Translations under genes and position numbers: made by a program
The notes under the pieces: model-generated
Databases searched by the model: none
The model's input: only the letters and a program-made list of their open reading frames with translations
Told to the model about the DNA's origin: nothing
Part shown: positions 11,319 through 22,490 of the stretch, piece by piece
Numbering within the stretch: position 1 is the first letter of the stretch
How the letters are laid out: every line of letters begins with the position of its first letter
NCBI GenBank assembly: GCA_001430745.1
Contig: KQ481946.1
Coordinates: 384,887 to 448,886 of the forward strand
Source of the DNA: Auxenochlorella pyrenoidosa
Lineage: Eukaryota > Chlorophyta > Trebouxiophyceae > Chlorellales > Chlorellaceae
DNA length: 64,000 nt
Reading direction: 5' to 3'

Positions 11319-12433
11319 TCAGGCGGGTGCTTCCTGCTGCGGCTGCTGCGCCGCCAGCAGCTGCCGCAGCATGCCGTGCATCTCGCGGCACAGCCCCTCC
11401 AGCGCCGCCACCCGGCCTTCCAGCCGCCTCAAGGCAGCCTCCGCCTCCCCTCCCTGGGGAGCCTGCCACTGCTGCTCCTCCTGTCCGTCCTGCTGATTTT
11501 GCGGCTGCCCCTCCAGCGGCTGCCGCCCTCTTGAGGGCCGCTGGCCCTGCTGCGCCGCTGCAATGCCTGCCGCTTGTGCTGGCTGCCGCGATGCCGAGGG
11601 CGGCGCCTGCTGCAGCACTGACCTGGCAATGGCTGCCATCAGCGAGCGCTTGGGGTCCGCCGCTGGTGCCGCCGCTGGCCCTGCCGCTGACGGGCTGCCA
11701 CTGCTGTTGCCGCCGTCCCCCGCCACAAGCTGGCTGAGCAGCCCCCTGATCTCGTCCATTTGAGAGCCGCCACTTGCGCCATCATCTAATCCTGCTGATG
11801 GTCCTGCCCCTGGAATGGCTGCCGCTGGCCCTCCTAGAGCTGCTGCTCTTTCCTCCGCGGCAGTTGGGGCTGCGGCACTGCATGATGGCGGCAGCTGATC
11901 CAGGCTGGCGAGGTGAAGCGTGTCGCGCTCAGCAAGAGACAGCAGGCGCAGCACAAGCGCGCCTACCCGCTGCGGCGGCTGCCATCGGTGCTCTATGCTC
12001 CACAACTGGGGCTGCTGCGGCTGCGGCTCGCCCCCACGCTGCTCGTGCTGCTGCTCTGACGTAGCTAGGGTGCCACGTAGTGAACACACATAACTGCGGT
12101 CGCCGCCAGCCTGCAGGGCGTACACCTCTGCAATGCGTGCGCTGCTGACCAGCTGAAGGCCGATGGCACCCTGCATAGGGAGGGGCCGCGGGGTGTCGGG
12201 AGGTGGCACCTGCAGGGGCGGTGGCAGCGGCAGGCGGCAGCGGGAACAGCGACAGCTGCTGACAAATTGGACCTCACCTCTGCAGACACCTGGACCTGCA
12301 GCTCGCATGCACCCGCATCCTGAGGCCGTCGAAACACTCGCAGGTTTGGCTCCACCCCGCTGCACCCAGCCTCCTCTGGCCAGCTTGAGCTGACGGAAAC
12401 GCTCGCAGACGGGTGCAGCATATCTAAAACCAA
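11319..12433 (-). CDS. PAAT-like protein (C10orf88 family)
   Basis: Two exons, 12433-12278 and 12209-11319, join in phase and give 348 residues. The N-terminal half contains VSSARIAEVYAL and a following beta-rich stretch that resembles the PAAT family (C10orf88). Animal PAAT is a mitochondrial protein reported to bind ABC transporters and to have ATPase activity. The C-terminal half is Gln/Ala/Pro-rich (about residues 170-310) and ends in a short coiled coil, RRLEGRVAALEGLCREMHGM, followed by Gln. I see no classical Walker A motif. The family call rests on motif resemblance only; an uncharacterised algal coiled-coil protein is the alternative. It is divergent from the SMAP-domain gene, with 134 bp between the ATGs. 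Confidence 0.5.
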
Positions 12434-12567
12434 TGATCAGCTGCCGAAAGCTGCAAAAATGAACGAATGAACAGGGATGCTGTGAGTGCTGGGCCCCAAC
12501 AAGCTCGAGGTGAAGTTTCGCCACTCCCACTTGTGATCGCTGAACGCGCGAACACTGCCAAGTCCAT
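12434..12567. promoter_or_regulatory. putative bidirectional promoter (PAAT-like / SMAP)
   Basis: Only 134 bp separate the two divergent ATGs, so both promoters and 5' UTRs must fit here or overlap coding sequence. An in-frame ATG at 12467 could extend the SMAP-domain protein by 34 residues. I recognise no TATA box. Confidence 0.5.
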
Positions 12568-15483
12568 GAGCGACGGTCACGGGGTTCACCCGCCTCAAGG
12601 CGGGCCCCTGCAGCCTGCTGGGCGCAGGGAAGAGCGGGAGAGGTCTCGGGACGACAGACATCCGAGGAAGCGCAGCAGGAGCCCGCAGGAACCACGCAAG
12701 CCGCCTCCACCAGAGCGCCGCGGTGACGTTGGTGGCAGCTGGGAGCGGCACGACCGACACGGCGGCAGGGGCAGGCCCGACTGGCGTGGTCGTGGCGAGC
12801 CGCGGGACTGGGGGCATGGTGGGCCGGCCAGACGCGGCCCAGACGGCAACTGGCGGGCGGGCCGTGGCCCACCAGGGCCGCCGCAGTGGCACCGGCCGCA
12901 GCAGGACGACGGCCCGCGGAGCCGGGGCCGCGAGCCCTCGCCGCCGCCGCGGCGTGGCAGGGGCCACTCGCCAGACTACACAGATGCAGGCCCGGGCTCT
13001 CGCCGCAAGGCGTCCCCAGACTACATGGACGCAGGCCCGGGGGCGCGCCGCCGTGAGCCCTCGCCGCCTCGCGGCAGGCACAGCAGCCCGGGGCGCAGCC
13101 GAGGGCAGCCGGCCTTTGTGCCGCGCAATGTGCAGCAGCACGGAGGCGGTGGCGGCGGCAGCAGGCCGCGCCTGCGCAGCAGGAGCCCAGAAGGAAGGCG
13201 CGGCGGCAGCGGGGCCGGGTCTCAGCATCCGCCTGGGCAACCGAGGGGCGCGGGTGAGGCCTTGAGCTGCTCACTTCTTCTCGCTTTCCTGCCTGCTGCT
13301 GCCTGTACCTGCCCTGCGCCAGCTGTCGTGCTGCCCACACTGACCCGCACGCCATTCGGCCCTCAGCCTGCGCCTGCTCTGTCTGGTTTGCAGGGCGGGG
13401 CCCTGGCGTGAGCAGTGTGAGGGCTGCGTTGTCCGCCCTTCTCTGCTGAACTTGCTTTCCCTTGTGCCTCCTCACACATCCGTGCAGAAGGCGCCGTTTG
13501 GCGGAGTGCCGAGCCGCAGTTGGCCAGCGGCAGGCCAAGAGCACGCACTTGAACCCCCCTCCTGCACGTGTCGTCCCCGCTGACCCTTCCCCTGCCGGCA
13601 TAAGCTGCCCAGCAGCCCTCCAGGCACGCTGGAGCTAATGCGGCCGGCCATTCAAGGCACACTCCAGGTCGCTGCCCAGCTGCAGTGCTTGCGGTGCAGA
13701 CCGCCCACTGCCCCTTGCTACTCCACCGCTGCCTTCCCCAGTTTCCTGCAGTTGACCACTCACTGTGTGGCAACTGAAAGTCCAAGACCCAGCGACCAAG
13801 CAGCACAGGGTGCCAACCAGCCCAAGACTCGAACGCTCTACCCACCCCTTGCTCCCTCACTCGAGCACCAGGCCCCGCCCTGCTGCGCTCCGTGCACCCA
13901 GCGACCACCCCGCCCCCGCCTGGGCTCCCCCCTGCTCCTCCCCCGCAGCCCCTGGCAGCGGTGGCGGCCCCGTAGGCGTGGAGCGCGTGCGGGCCATGGC
14001 CGCGGCGGCAGCCGCCGTCGCCGCCAAGCTCTCCACGGCGGCCCCGGCGCCCAGCGGCAGCGGCCTGTCCCTGGACCAGAAGAAGAAGCTTCTGTGGGGG
14101 GGCAAGAAGAAGGAGGTGAAGGAGGAGCCGGCGCCGCAGGCAAGGGGGCGGGGGGCTTGGGAGGGCGTGGGCGTTGGCCGCCCCTGCCCATGCCGTGCTG
14201 CCCGCTGGGGCCGGCTGCAGGCTGAGGGTTTGCAGCTGGCACAGGAAGTGCCAGCCGGGGTTGCCAGCCACAGCCCAGCCGCCCCCCCTCCCAACCCCAA
14301 CCCCAACCCCGGGGCCGCGCCTCTGCGCGGCGGGGACCCCATCCCTCTCTGCGGCACCAAGTGAAGCGCCAGTGGCTCCCCGCAGGCGGTGTTTGGGCAG
14401 AATCGCTGGGACCGCGCCGAGTTTGGCAGCGAGCAGGACAGGCTCAAGTTCATCAAGCTCATGGTGGGCCCCTGGGGTTGGGTAGTGGTGGTGGTGGTGG
14501 TGGTTGCGGGGGGGGGGAGGCGGGGGCGGGGCAGGGGCAGGCATGCGTGCGTGTCTGTGTGTGTGCGATGAGGAGGTGAGCCTGGATTGAGGCTCGGGCT
14601 CTCCACCAAAAGGGAAGCAGGGCGGGGCAGGGGCCGGCCAAGCTGGAGCCCTGGCTTGCCAGGAATCCGCCCCGAAGCCGACGCATGTGTGCAGCCTTTC
14701 TGCGCCTTGCGCCGCCCGCCTGGCGTCGGCACGGGGCATGTTCCTTGCGCCCGACTGCTTGCGGTTCAGCCAGGCTTCTGCAGCAGCCAGCTCAGCAGCC
14801 GCGTCGCCCTGGAGTCTAGGCCCCTTGACGCTCTTGGCATACCTCTGCCCCTGCAGGGCGGCAAGGCAGCAGCCGAGACGCTGTTGCAGCACGGCCCAGC
14901 ACTTGAAGCCCCGCTGGCTGCGCCGGGGCAAGCGCCGCCTGCCTATGGGCCCGCGCTGCCAGGGGCCCAGGGGCCGGCAGCGGGAGCAGCGGCAGATGGC
15001 AAGGCGACATCAGACGGGCCTGCAGACTATGACCCTTTCCAGCCAGACAGCTCCGCAGCGGGGGCAGGGGCGGCACAGGGGCCCGCCCTGTACGGCCCTG
15101 CGCTGCCTGGGGACTCGGCGCCGCCAGCAGAGGATGCAGCGACGGCGCCTGCCACGGGGGCAGCGGCGCCAGGCGGCCTGCCCGTGGTGCCCGACATCAT
15201 GAGACGTGAGCTGGCTCTGCCTGGCCTCCATTGCCCGCCCCACCTGCTTGCCCTACAGCTGCTGCTGCTGCTGCTGCCGCAGCTGGTATCCCAGATCAAA
15301 CCCTTCAGTGAGGCGCAGGCCCGGGCGGCATTGCCCTCGGTGCACAACCGCGCCCACCCGCCGCCCTCTCGTCGTGCAGGCGACGCCCAGGCCCGCGTGC
15401 TGACCCAGCTGGAGCGGGAGTTTGAGTCGGGGCTGCGTCGCCAGCTGGGCGGCAACAGGGCGGCGGGGCTGGGTGCCCTCTGA
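12568..15483 (+). CDS. RS-rich SMAP-domain protein, probable splicing-associated factor
   Basis: Exons 12568-13253, 13959-14139, 14386-14463, 14857-15205 and 15380-15483 join in phase to give 465 residues. The first 225 residues are rich in Arg, Ser, Pro and Gly, with RS and PSPPR blocks and a short repeat (SPDYTDAGPG / SPDYMDAGPG), typical of nuclear RNA-processing proteins. The middle holds the SMAP motif: KKKLLWGGKKK, then RWDRAEFGSEQDRLKFIKLM and GGK. This domain is known from small acidic protein and RSRC2-like proteins. Two similar blocks follow (AYGPALPG and LYGPALPG). The intron after 14139 uses a GC donor, and the first intron is long (705 bp). A possible extra exon at about 15260-15310 was not included. 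RNA-processing function is inferred. Confidence 0.78.
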
Positions 15484-16269
15484 GCAGCCTGGCCACGCCC
15501 GGCGGCCAGCCTGCAGTGTGCCGGCAGTCTGGACGTGCACAATGCCAGCGCAAACGTCGCACGGTCTGTGTGTGCGTTGCCCTTTTTGCACTCCCCGGCC
15601 TCTTGTTTGGCAGGTGGGAGTGCTCCTTGCATGTAACATGGTTTGGCAAGGTCTGTCAGAACGAAGGGGCAGCCAGCTGGGAGTCCTGCAGCTGGGAGGC
15701 CTGCAGGGAGTGCTGGCTGCCGGAAAAGGCCTGGCCACACAGCAGCTTGGGGCCGCTGTAGAAAGTTTAACAACCAGCAAGGGGTGTTCAATTCGGTGAA
15801 GCGTGCATGCCGCCATCGTCATCATGCGGAGCCAGGTGCCAGCGTGCTGAGAGGGAGAATCAAAGGAGGCTGTGGAAGAAAATCGTCCGTGTGAGTTTAA
15901 CAGAGAGGGCTGGGGACACGTTGATCGGCAGCAGGAGGCCAGAGGCTAGCAGCAGTACTGTCCCAAACTACGCAAGGGTAGAGAAGGAGGTCAGGGGTGG
16001 ATTGCAAGGTGGAGACGCTTGATGCTGCGGCACAATTTTGATTGAGTTTGAGTTTTTACGAGAAAACGGACCAGGAGGCGCCAAGAGGCGCACTGCAGGA
16101 ATTATGCGCAGACAAGGCTGGCTGCAAGCCATGCACGCAGAGCAGGGAGGCAACACGTAAACAGGTTGCAGTTCAGGTTTCGTTTTCAGAATCGCTCGGA
16201 TGAGACATGCGAGACGGCAGTTCAGCAAGGACATCAGTGCGCGGAGGGGGCAGCGCTGGTCGCGCAGCA
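15484..16269. other. intergenic, convergent 3' ends
   Basis: This lies between the SMAP-domain gene (+) and orphan membrane gene A (-). A TGTAA, the usual green-algal polyadenylation signal, occurs at about 15639, roughly 155 bp after the SMAP stop. I see no gene. Confidence 0.5.
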
Positions 16270-17497
16270 CTAGCCAGCCATGCCAAGCGTCGCTGCCACC
16301 TCCAGGCCAGCCCAGAGCACCACCCCCGCTGGCACCAGCAGCAGGCAGCGGAGCAGGGGTGGCCAGCACTGCTGGCCTGCCATGAGCACGGGGCCAGGCT
16401 GCAGCAAGCCCGTGCTGCTGTCCGACATGTGGGAGGAGGAGGAGGAGGAGGAGGAGGAGGAAGATTGGGAATGATGGTCGGACGAGGAGGATGAGCTCAA
16501 AGATGAGCAAGAGGAGGAAGGTGTGGAGGAGGTGCAGGCGGCGCGGCTGCGGCTGCGCCACAGGCGTCGGCAGACTGCCGTGCACAGGCATGACCGTGCG
16601 CCAGGCCGGGGCTCGTCTGCACCCTGCCGCCACCGCCGGCCCTGCCTATGCTGCAGGCGCTGCTGCTGCCGCTGCTGCTGCTCTGCGGGCTGCCCTGGCT
16701 GGCCTGCCAGCTCACCCGCCTGCTGGCGCTCAAAGGAGCTGATGGGCTGTCGGCGCGACTGCCGCCTGCGCCTCGTGCGCAGGTGCCCCTGCCTGTGCGC
16801 AACAAGGGCGGCCTGCGCAGCCAGCGGCAGCGCCAGCCCCACCATCACCGCCACCCAGGTGTGCGACAGCCAGCAGGCGTCCAGGGCGGGTGGGCCGGGC
16901 AGCTGCGCCAGGCAGCCAGGCGCCACCGCCTCCATCGCCAGCCGTGCCCAGCCCACAAAGCGTGCGCACTCGCCCGCCCGCCCCGGCACGGTGGCGTGCA
17001 GGGCCGCAAGGCGCCGCATCCGCGTCAGCACGGAGCGCAGGGCGAGGAGCTGAGTCCAGCAGCTGTGCTCCAAAGGCAACGGGAACAGCAGTGGCAACGT
17101 CGCAAGAAAGAGGGCCTGCAGCAGGACTTGTTGAAATATCAGCATCTTGGAAGACTCCTCGAGGCAGAGATCAACCAGTGAGCATCCCAACCAGGGTGAC
17201 AGGGCTTGAACAGCATGGGTGCTCCCAGCCTGCTCAGAAACCGTAGGGTGGACACAACATGCAAGCTCGAGCATGCACCCTTGCTTGCGACATCGCCCCA
17301 CCCCCTACCTCTGCGTTCGGAAATCCCAGGCCTATGGCAAGGGTTAGGCTGCTGGGAGCTATGGCTGCTCCAAGGGACGCAAGCAGGAGTCGGAGGAGCG
17401 CACAAGCCACCAGGACCGACCGCCGCCGGGCTGCCGCTGGTGCAACCCCAGCTAGATCGCCGCCCGTTGTTTTGATGCGCCGAATTAGCCATTGAAG
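16270..17497 (-). CDS. orphan multi-pass membrane protein A
   Basis: Two exons, 17497-17309 and 17115-16270, join in phase 0 and give 344 residues. I do not recognise the family. Hydrophobic segments occur at about residues 25-55, 64-80, 140-165 and near the C-terminus (LLLVPAGVVLWAGLEVAA). Between the third and fourth lies a polar loop with Arg-, Gln- and Ser-rich stretches; its poly-Ser run is encoded by a (TCC)n tract at 16436-16462. A block starting PLPLEHSCWTQLLALRS and ending in WLSHTW plus a hydrophobic helix is shared with gene B at 47038-48114. The intron has the same position and phase in both. Transcription converges with the SMAP gene. Confidence 0.65.
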
Positions 17498-20142
17498 CAT
17501 TTTGCGGCCTCTGCAGGCAGGAAGGCTGCCAAAAAGGTGACTTCCGGCAGGCTCAAGCGCACACCCCACCCAAGCCTTGGGGTTCCGAGGATCTGGCACT
17601 GTCAGAGGGTTCATTCACTTTCGTAGATGGCATAAACAACCACCGCAACCCACCAGCGCTGCCCGCGCTTGCGGACAGTGGTCTGCTCTCTGCCGGAGGT
17701 ATACGCCCGCACCCTTTCGCTCTGATCAGGGCGTTCAGTCGAAGCGGCGGGGCCTGATGACCGCAGAATGGATGGCACGCAGAACAGGCGCTGTCGCCTA
17801 CGAACTCCGATCTGTCGCAGCAGGCTGGGCAGTTAACACAGCACAGATGCGGTGTTGAGGCGCTGCAAATGTGTAAAGAGGGCCCTTGGCGACAGGCGCC
17901 GTCCAGAGGGCAGGCCCACCGGCTGCTGTCACTGCCCACCCGTGCTTGCCGGGGCTGTAGCCGGAGCTTGCAGCGTGTTCTCCAGCCGAATCCGCGATCC
18001 TCAGGCTGTTGGAGGAGGGGTGGAAGCGTCCGGACGCAGGCTGAAGCGGGCTGGGCTCCCATTCCCAGCATGGCGCCGCCGCCAGTGGACCCCCTGTGGT
18101 TGTACGAGCCGGACTGCACGGCCACGCCTGGAAGCGCCCGACCGTGATCCTGCACCATGAAGAATGCAGGGCAGAAGACGTCAGGGGGCCAGCAGCAGGA
18201 ACTGCCGCACTCGAAAACTGCCGCCAGCTGCTGGCCACGAGCTGCAGGTTGTGGGCCAGCTGCGCAGCTGCCGCTGCTGGAAACCAAGTGTTTGCAGAAG
18301 CTACATGCGGTGATGACACTGGCCGATGCCGCCACTGAGTGAAGCGGCTGAATGCCGCGCAAGTATGGTATGCCTTGCTGACACGACCTTGCCCGCCGCT
18401 GCCGCCGCTACCGATGCTGCCGTCAACCGGCAGCTGCAGCAGCGGCCGCACCAGCTGCCAGAGGCGACGAGGCGGAAGGTCAGTGTGTGGATGACATCAG
18501 GGAGCATCAAAAACCCAGGTAGGACAGCTGTGAGCGCACCTCACCTTGCAACTGGAAATCGTGCTCTTGCGGTGGCTGCCACTGCGGTGGGGGAGCGGTT
18601 TGGCCATCAGGCTGAGCGCAGGATTGTTGGAGGGGTCGCCTGGCGCCGCTTGCGGCGACGGCTGGTAATGAAGGCCTGCAATCAAGCCGCAGGTTGGCAC
18701 GAGCAGTGGGGGTACGAGGCATTGAGTGCCCAAAGGCGTATGCCCGCAGCGGCATGCTGCCATGCTGCGGCGCGCTTGCGCCGCGTTGTTGCGTCCTGCG
18801 CTGCTTGGCAGCTTGCGTCTTGCAATCGCGCCTTAGAAGCAGGCCAGGCAGGTTGAAAGCTGTAAATACCCCCACACAGTGCTGCAATTCTCAATCCCAA
18901 AACAGGCTGTGCTGGCAGGCACCCCGCACGGGCAACCAACACCCCTGCACACGCGCTGCCAGCCTTCCTGAGAAGTTCGGGAAAGTCGAGCCAACCTGGC
19001 CACCGACATGCACCTGCACCTGGCATGCAGCGCACCTGGGGCACCCAACAGATGCCCTCAAAAGGGCGGCGACGGTTCAGAGCCAGTACCAGTGCCATGG
19101 CATGCGAGTCTGCCGAGATCGCGCTGCAGGGCGCTCGCTCGCTCACTGCACCATCTGGGGAAACAAGGAGGGCGAGTTGTTAAGAACCTGCTGAAGATGT
19201 GCTGCGCTTAGCGGCTGCCCGGCGCAGCATTGCACAGCGCTCCCCCCACCTGCCGCATTGCTGGTCCCTCGATGAACCCCTGGCTCTTGCCAGCTGGCGG
19301 CTCCCTCCCGGCCGGCAGCTACCCTGATGCAGCCCGGCCCCTTACCGTCATCCAGTCCCACCAGGTTTCTGGAAAGGTCGGCAGCAGCCAGGACGTGTCA
19401 CCATCCTCAAAGACTGCATGTTGGCGCTTTAGGGCGGTTTTGATGGCAGGTCAGTGCTTACGAAGCCTGCAAGCGTCTGTCGCCTCCGGCAAGAACCGAC
19501 CAGCGAATCCAGGCTGGCCGCATGTCCTTGGAATGCTTGCAAGCAGCCTCAGGCAGGTGCAGCACGGGATGGCATGGCTCAAGATGTACCTGTTGCTGGA
19601 AGCTGGTCGCACCCACCGCCGGGCCAGAAAGCCGCCAAGGAGGGCTGCGCATGCGCAGGCCCGTGACGCTGGCATTGAGCTGCTGGCTCACCTTGGCTGT
19701 ACTGCAGCTATTAAGGGCCCTGGGTGTGAGCTGCACGCGTGTGCGAGGGTGAGGTGCGCAGCCCAGAGCGCTGCTGCAAAGCGGGTTGTGCTCCCAGTGC
19801 AGCTGCAGGCTTGGGCCAAGGCCACCTGGTGCACTTCCATTGCAGGGTTGGTCATGCACCTGCTGCCTTGCTGTAAGGGCAGCTCCTGTGTTGGCTGAAG
19901 CTTGCCTTCTCCAGTCAGAATTGGCTAAAAAGCACGCCAACAGATGCAACGCAGCCAGGAGAGCACTGCCCTGGCCCAGCAGAGGTGAACCGTGCCTCCT
20001 GCCCTCCCAGCTGCACCTGGTGGGCAGCGGCTGCAACCTAGGCACCCCAGCCACGCCCTGCGTAGTTGCGTGAGCGGCTCGCTACGCCCTTTCCTGCAGG
20101 GCTGGCAGCGGCGGCGCCAGCGGTGGCGGCTTGGACGCCAGC
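17498..20142. other. 2.6-kb stretch without a supported gene
   Basis: Several open frames exist, the longest on the minus strand at 17553-18362 and on the plus strand at 19230-19898. None shows a recognisable domain, a convincing exon chain or protein-like composition. The region may hold the promoter and 5' UTR of gene A (left) and of the stress protein (right), or a lineage-specific gene that cannot be resolved by eye. Confidence 0.4.
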
Positions 20143-22178
20143 ATGAGCACTTTCGATGCCACCGCGTCTCCTACTTGCCAAGCGCCGCCGACAGACACAC
20201 GTGCACTCCCACCGGATCAAGAGCAGCACACGCCGCTGCCCTCTGAGCCAGGCAGGTGCCACCTCCCCTGCTCCTTGAATGAGCCAGCAATCTTTGAGCT
20301 GCCTCCTCATCTGCTTGCATCCCCTGCAGAAGGCTGGTGTTCACAGGCCTGCTCGAAGTGTACGCCACCCCCTGGCACCAAAGCGGTTGCCCAGCACTAC
20401 ACTGCTTAGCGCCTGCGGCCCTTGCAGGCGGGCCCAGCACCCCCACACAGCAGCGTGCGCCGGCGCGGCTCCTGCGGGGCCGTCGCATCGCGATTGCGGT
20501 TGACCACGACGGCAGCGCGCATCGAGCAGTGCACTATGCAAGCAAGGTGGGCTGCAAGCTTGCATGCAAGGCAGGCCCGCCTGCTGACAGGCCTGCCGAC
20601 AGCCAGGCTGCCCGCTGCATGGCCTTCCCCAAGCCTGCTGTGCGTGCTGCCCCGTACAATGCACCCTCTCCGCTGAGCGGCGGGCCGCTTCACCCTCTGC
20701 TCCTGCAGCTGCTGATCAAGAGCCCCGAGGACAAGGTGGAGATCGTGCATGTGCAGCAGCGGGACCGACCCTGCAATGGGGCCGCCTCCCCTGCCACCAC
20801 ATACGCCAGGCCCGCCTCGGCGGGTGCCCCGGCAGAGGCAATGCAGCGCGGCGAGTCGGAGCCGTGGGCAGAGCTGGCGCCCACTGGCGGGGGCGGGGGT
20901 GGGGCTGGGCCGAAGCGGGACTGGCTCTCGCGGCTGAGCCTGCAGGCCATGCCCTGGCAGCACCGCACCGGTGGCAGCTCTGGCAGGAGGGGGGCCAGGA
21001 GCGCCTCCCCTGCGGGGCGCAGCAGCCAGCCAGAGTCTGACGAGGAGGAGGGGGGCTGCAGGGAGCTGCTGGAGCGCTGCCGGCAGCAGCTGCTGGCCAG
21101 CAACCGCAGGCAAGAGCGCGGCCAGGCTTGGAAGCCACGGGCTGCGGCGTCACAGTGGTGCCTGCCTGCCAGCTATCCCTACGTGGCCGGCCACTGCTCA
21201 GCTGGGACCAGCAGTGGCTCAAACCCTTTTGTTCCCACAGCCAGCGCTGCCTTACAACTCAGCTCGCTAGCCACTTTGTCGCGCGCTTGCATCTTTGATG
21301 CCTGCTGCATTTGTGCCCTGGCCACCCGCTGCAGGGTGCCGCCAGAGCGTGTGGCCGTGCGGCTCCTGCCGGCAGGCAAGATCCCCGAGAAGGCAATTGC
21401 AAAGCTGTGCAAGGCAAGCCGCAGAAAGCAGCTGCTGTTGCACAGGTCCTCGCCTGCTGTGCGCTCTGGTTTGAAGGTTCCGCGGCAGTTGCGCACTTTA
21501 GCACCTGGACGCAAGGATGTCTTTCTTGCCGGTCCGACGCTGCTTGTGCGGAGGCAGGCTGGCGCCAGCCCAGCGCCATGCTGAGTGCAGCGCTGGTGGC
21601 AATCTCATGCTCTCAGCGTGCTGTCCCCTGCATGGGCAGCATGCCCAGCTGCTCGCCGCTGCTCTGCTGCCCCACTGTTGCCTGCAGGAGGGCTGCGGGG
21701 CCGACATTTTGGTGCTGGGCAGCCCGGAGCCAGGCAGCGTGGGTGGCCATGCTGGCGGCAGCAGCCATTGCAGCGAAGGGAGCGGCAGCACCTCACACGG
21801 GCATGGCCACGGGCCCATGCACGGAGTCCCGGGCGTTGGGTGAGTCACTCCCCCGCGCCCGCCTGCTGGGGGCACTTGCACTGCCCGGTGGCACTGCCTT
21901 GTGACCCTCACTCCCTCGTGGTGGTGTTCCCCTTCTAGCTGCGCTGCTGGCACACAGATCATCCTGTCAGCAGGGGGCAGCCCGTGTCGGGGCGGTACTC
22001 ACGCAGGGTCCAAGCAGTGGACACCGACAGCCTTTGCTGCTTGCCCTTCCGTCTGCCCCCCTCCCACCACCGCAGCAAGCTGCTGTCCATGATGAGCGCA
22101 GCGGAGGGCGTCACCGCGTACTGCAGGGAGCACCTGCGCGGCACCCGGGTGGTCTGCGCCGGCACAAAGCACAAGTGA
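20143..22178 (+). CDS. universal stress protein (UspA) family protein
   Basis: Exons 20143-20251, 20428-20546, 20709-21109, 21335-21413, 21688-21839 and 22076-22178 join in phase to give 320 residues. After a 40-residue Pro/Thr-rich leader, GRRIAIAVDHDGSAHRAVHYA is the first strand and helix of a Usp fold. VEIVHVQ is the second strand, VAVRLLPAGKIPEKAIAKLC the third strand and helix, ADILVLGSPEPGS the nucleotide-loop region, and VTAYCREHLRGTRVVCAG the last helix and strand. About 105 residues of low complexity are inserted after strand two. A Gly/Ser/His-rich loop (HGHGHG) replaces the usual compact G-x2-G-x9-G(S/T) loop, so ATP binding is uncertain. Three of the five introns use GC donors (20252, 21110, 21414). 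Usp proteins respond to stress; partners are unknown. Confidence 0.85.
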
Positions 22179-22490
22179 TGGGTCTTGTTTGCTGCGGCCA
22201 GGGCCATTTGGGTTGCAACTTGCTCCTTTGCCCTTGGGAACATGCCACGTTGCAGATCAAGCACGTTCAAATCAAACAGCCTGTTGTCAACGCTTTACAA
22301 GGCAATTTAAAAAGGAAGCCACAAATTGTCACGAAATTCAACGCAATGAATGGTCTTGAAATAAGAAGGGGTCACACAGGCAAACTGCTGCACGCCTCAG
22401 TGCACAACACTACAATCAACACTGCGAGGTTCTCGACATAAGGCTTACTCTTCGATTGCCATGCGTGCACACAGCACAGGCCGGCGCCCC
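22179..22490. other. intergenic, convergent 3' ends
   Basis: This 312-bp, locally AT-richer stretch lies between the stops of the stress protein (+) and the transporter (-). I see no gene. Confidence 0.6.

Noticed and set aside
13800..13870. ACTCGAAC resembling the T-arm of a tRNA on the minus strand
   Set aside because: No matching acceptor stem, D-arm or anticodon arm could be drawn around it.
13363..14931. A 522-residue minus-strand open frame across the SMAP-domain gene
   Set aside because: It lies antisense to supported exons with a recognisable domain, and its sequence is low complexity.
17553..18362. A 269-residue minus-strand open frame
   Set aside because: No domain, no regular exon signals and a composition like translated noncoding GC-rich DNA. 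Long open frames arise by chance at this G+C.
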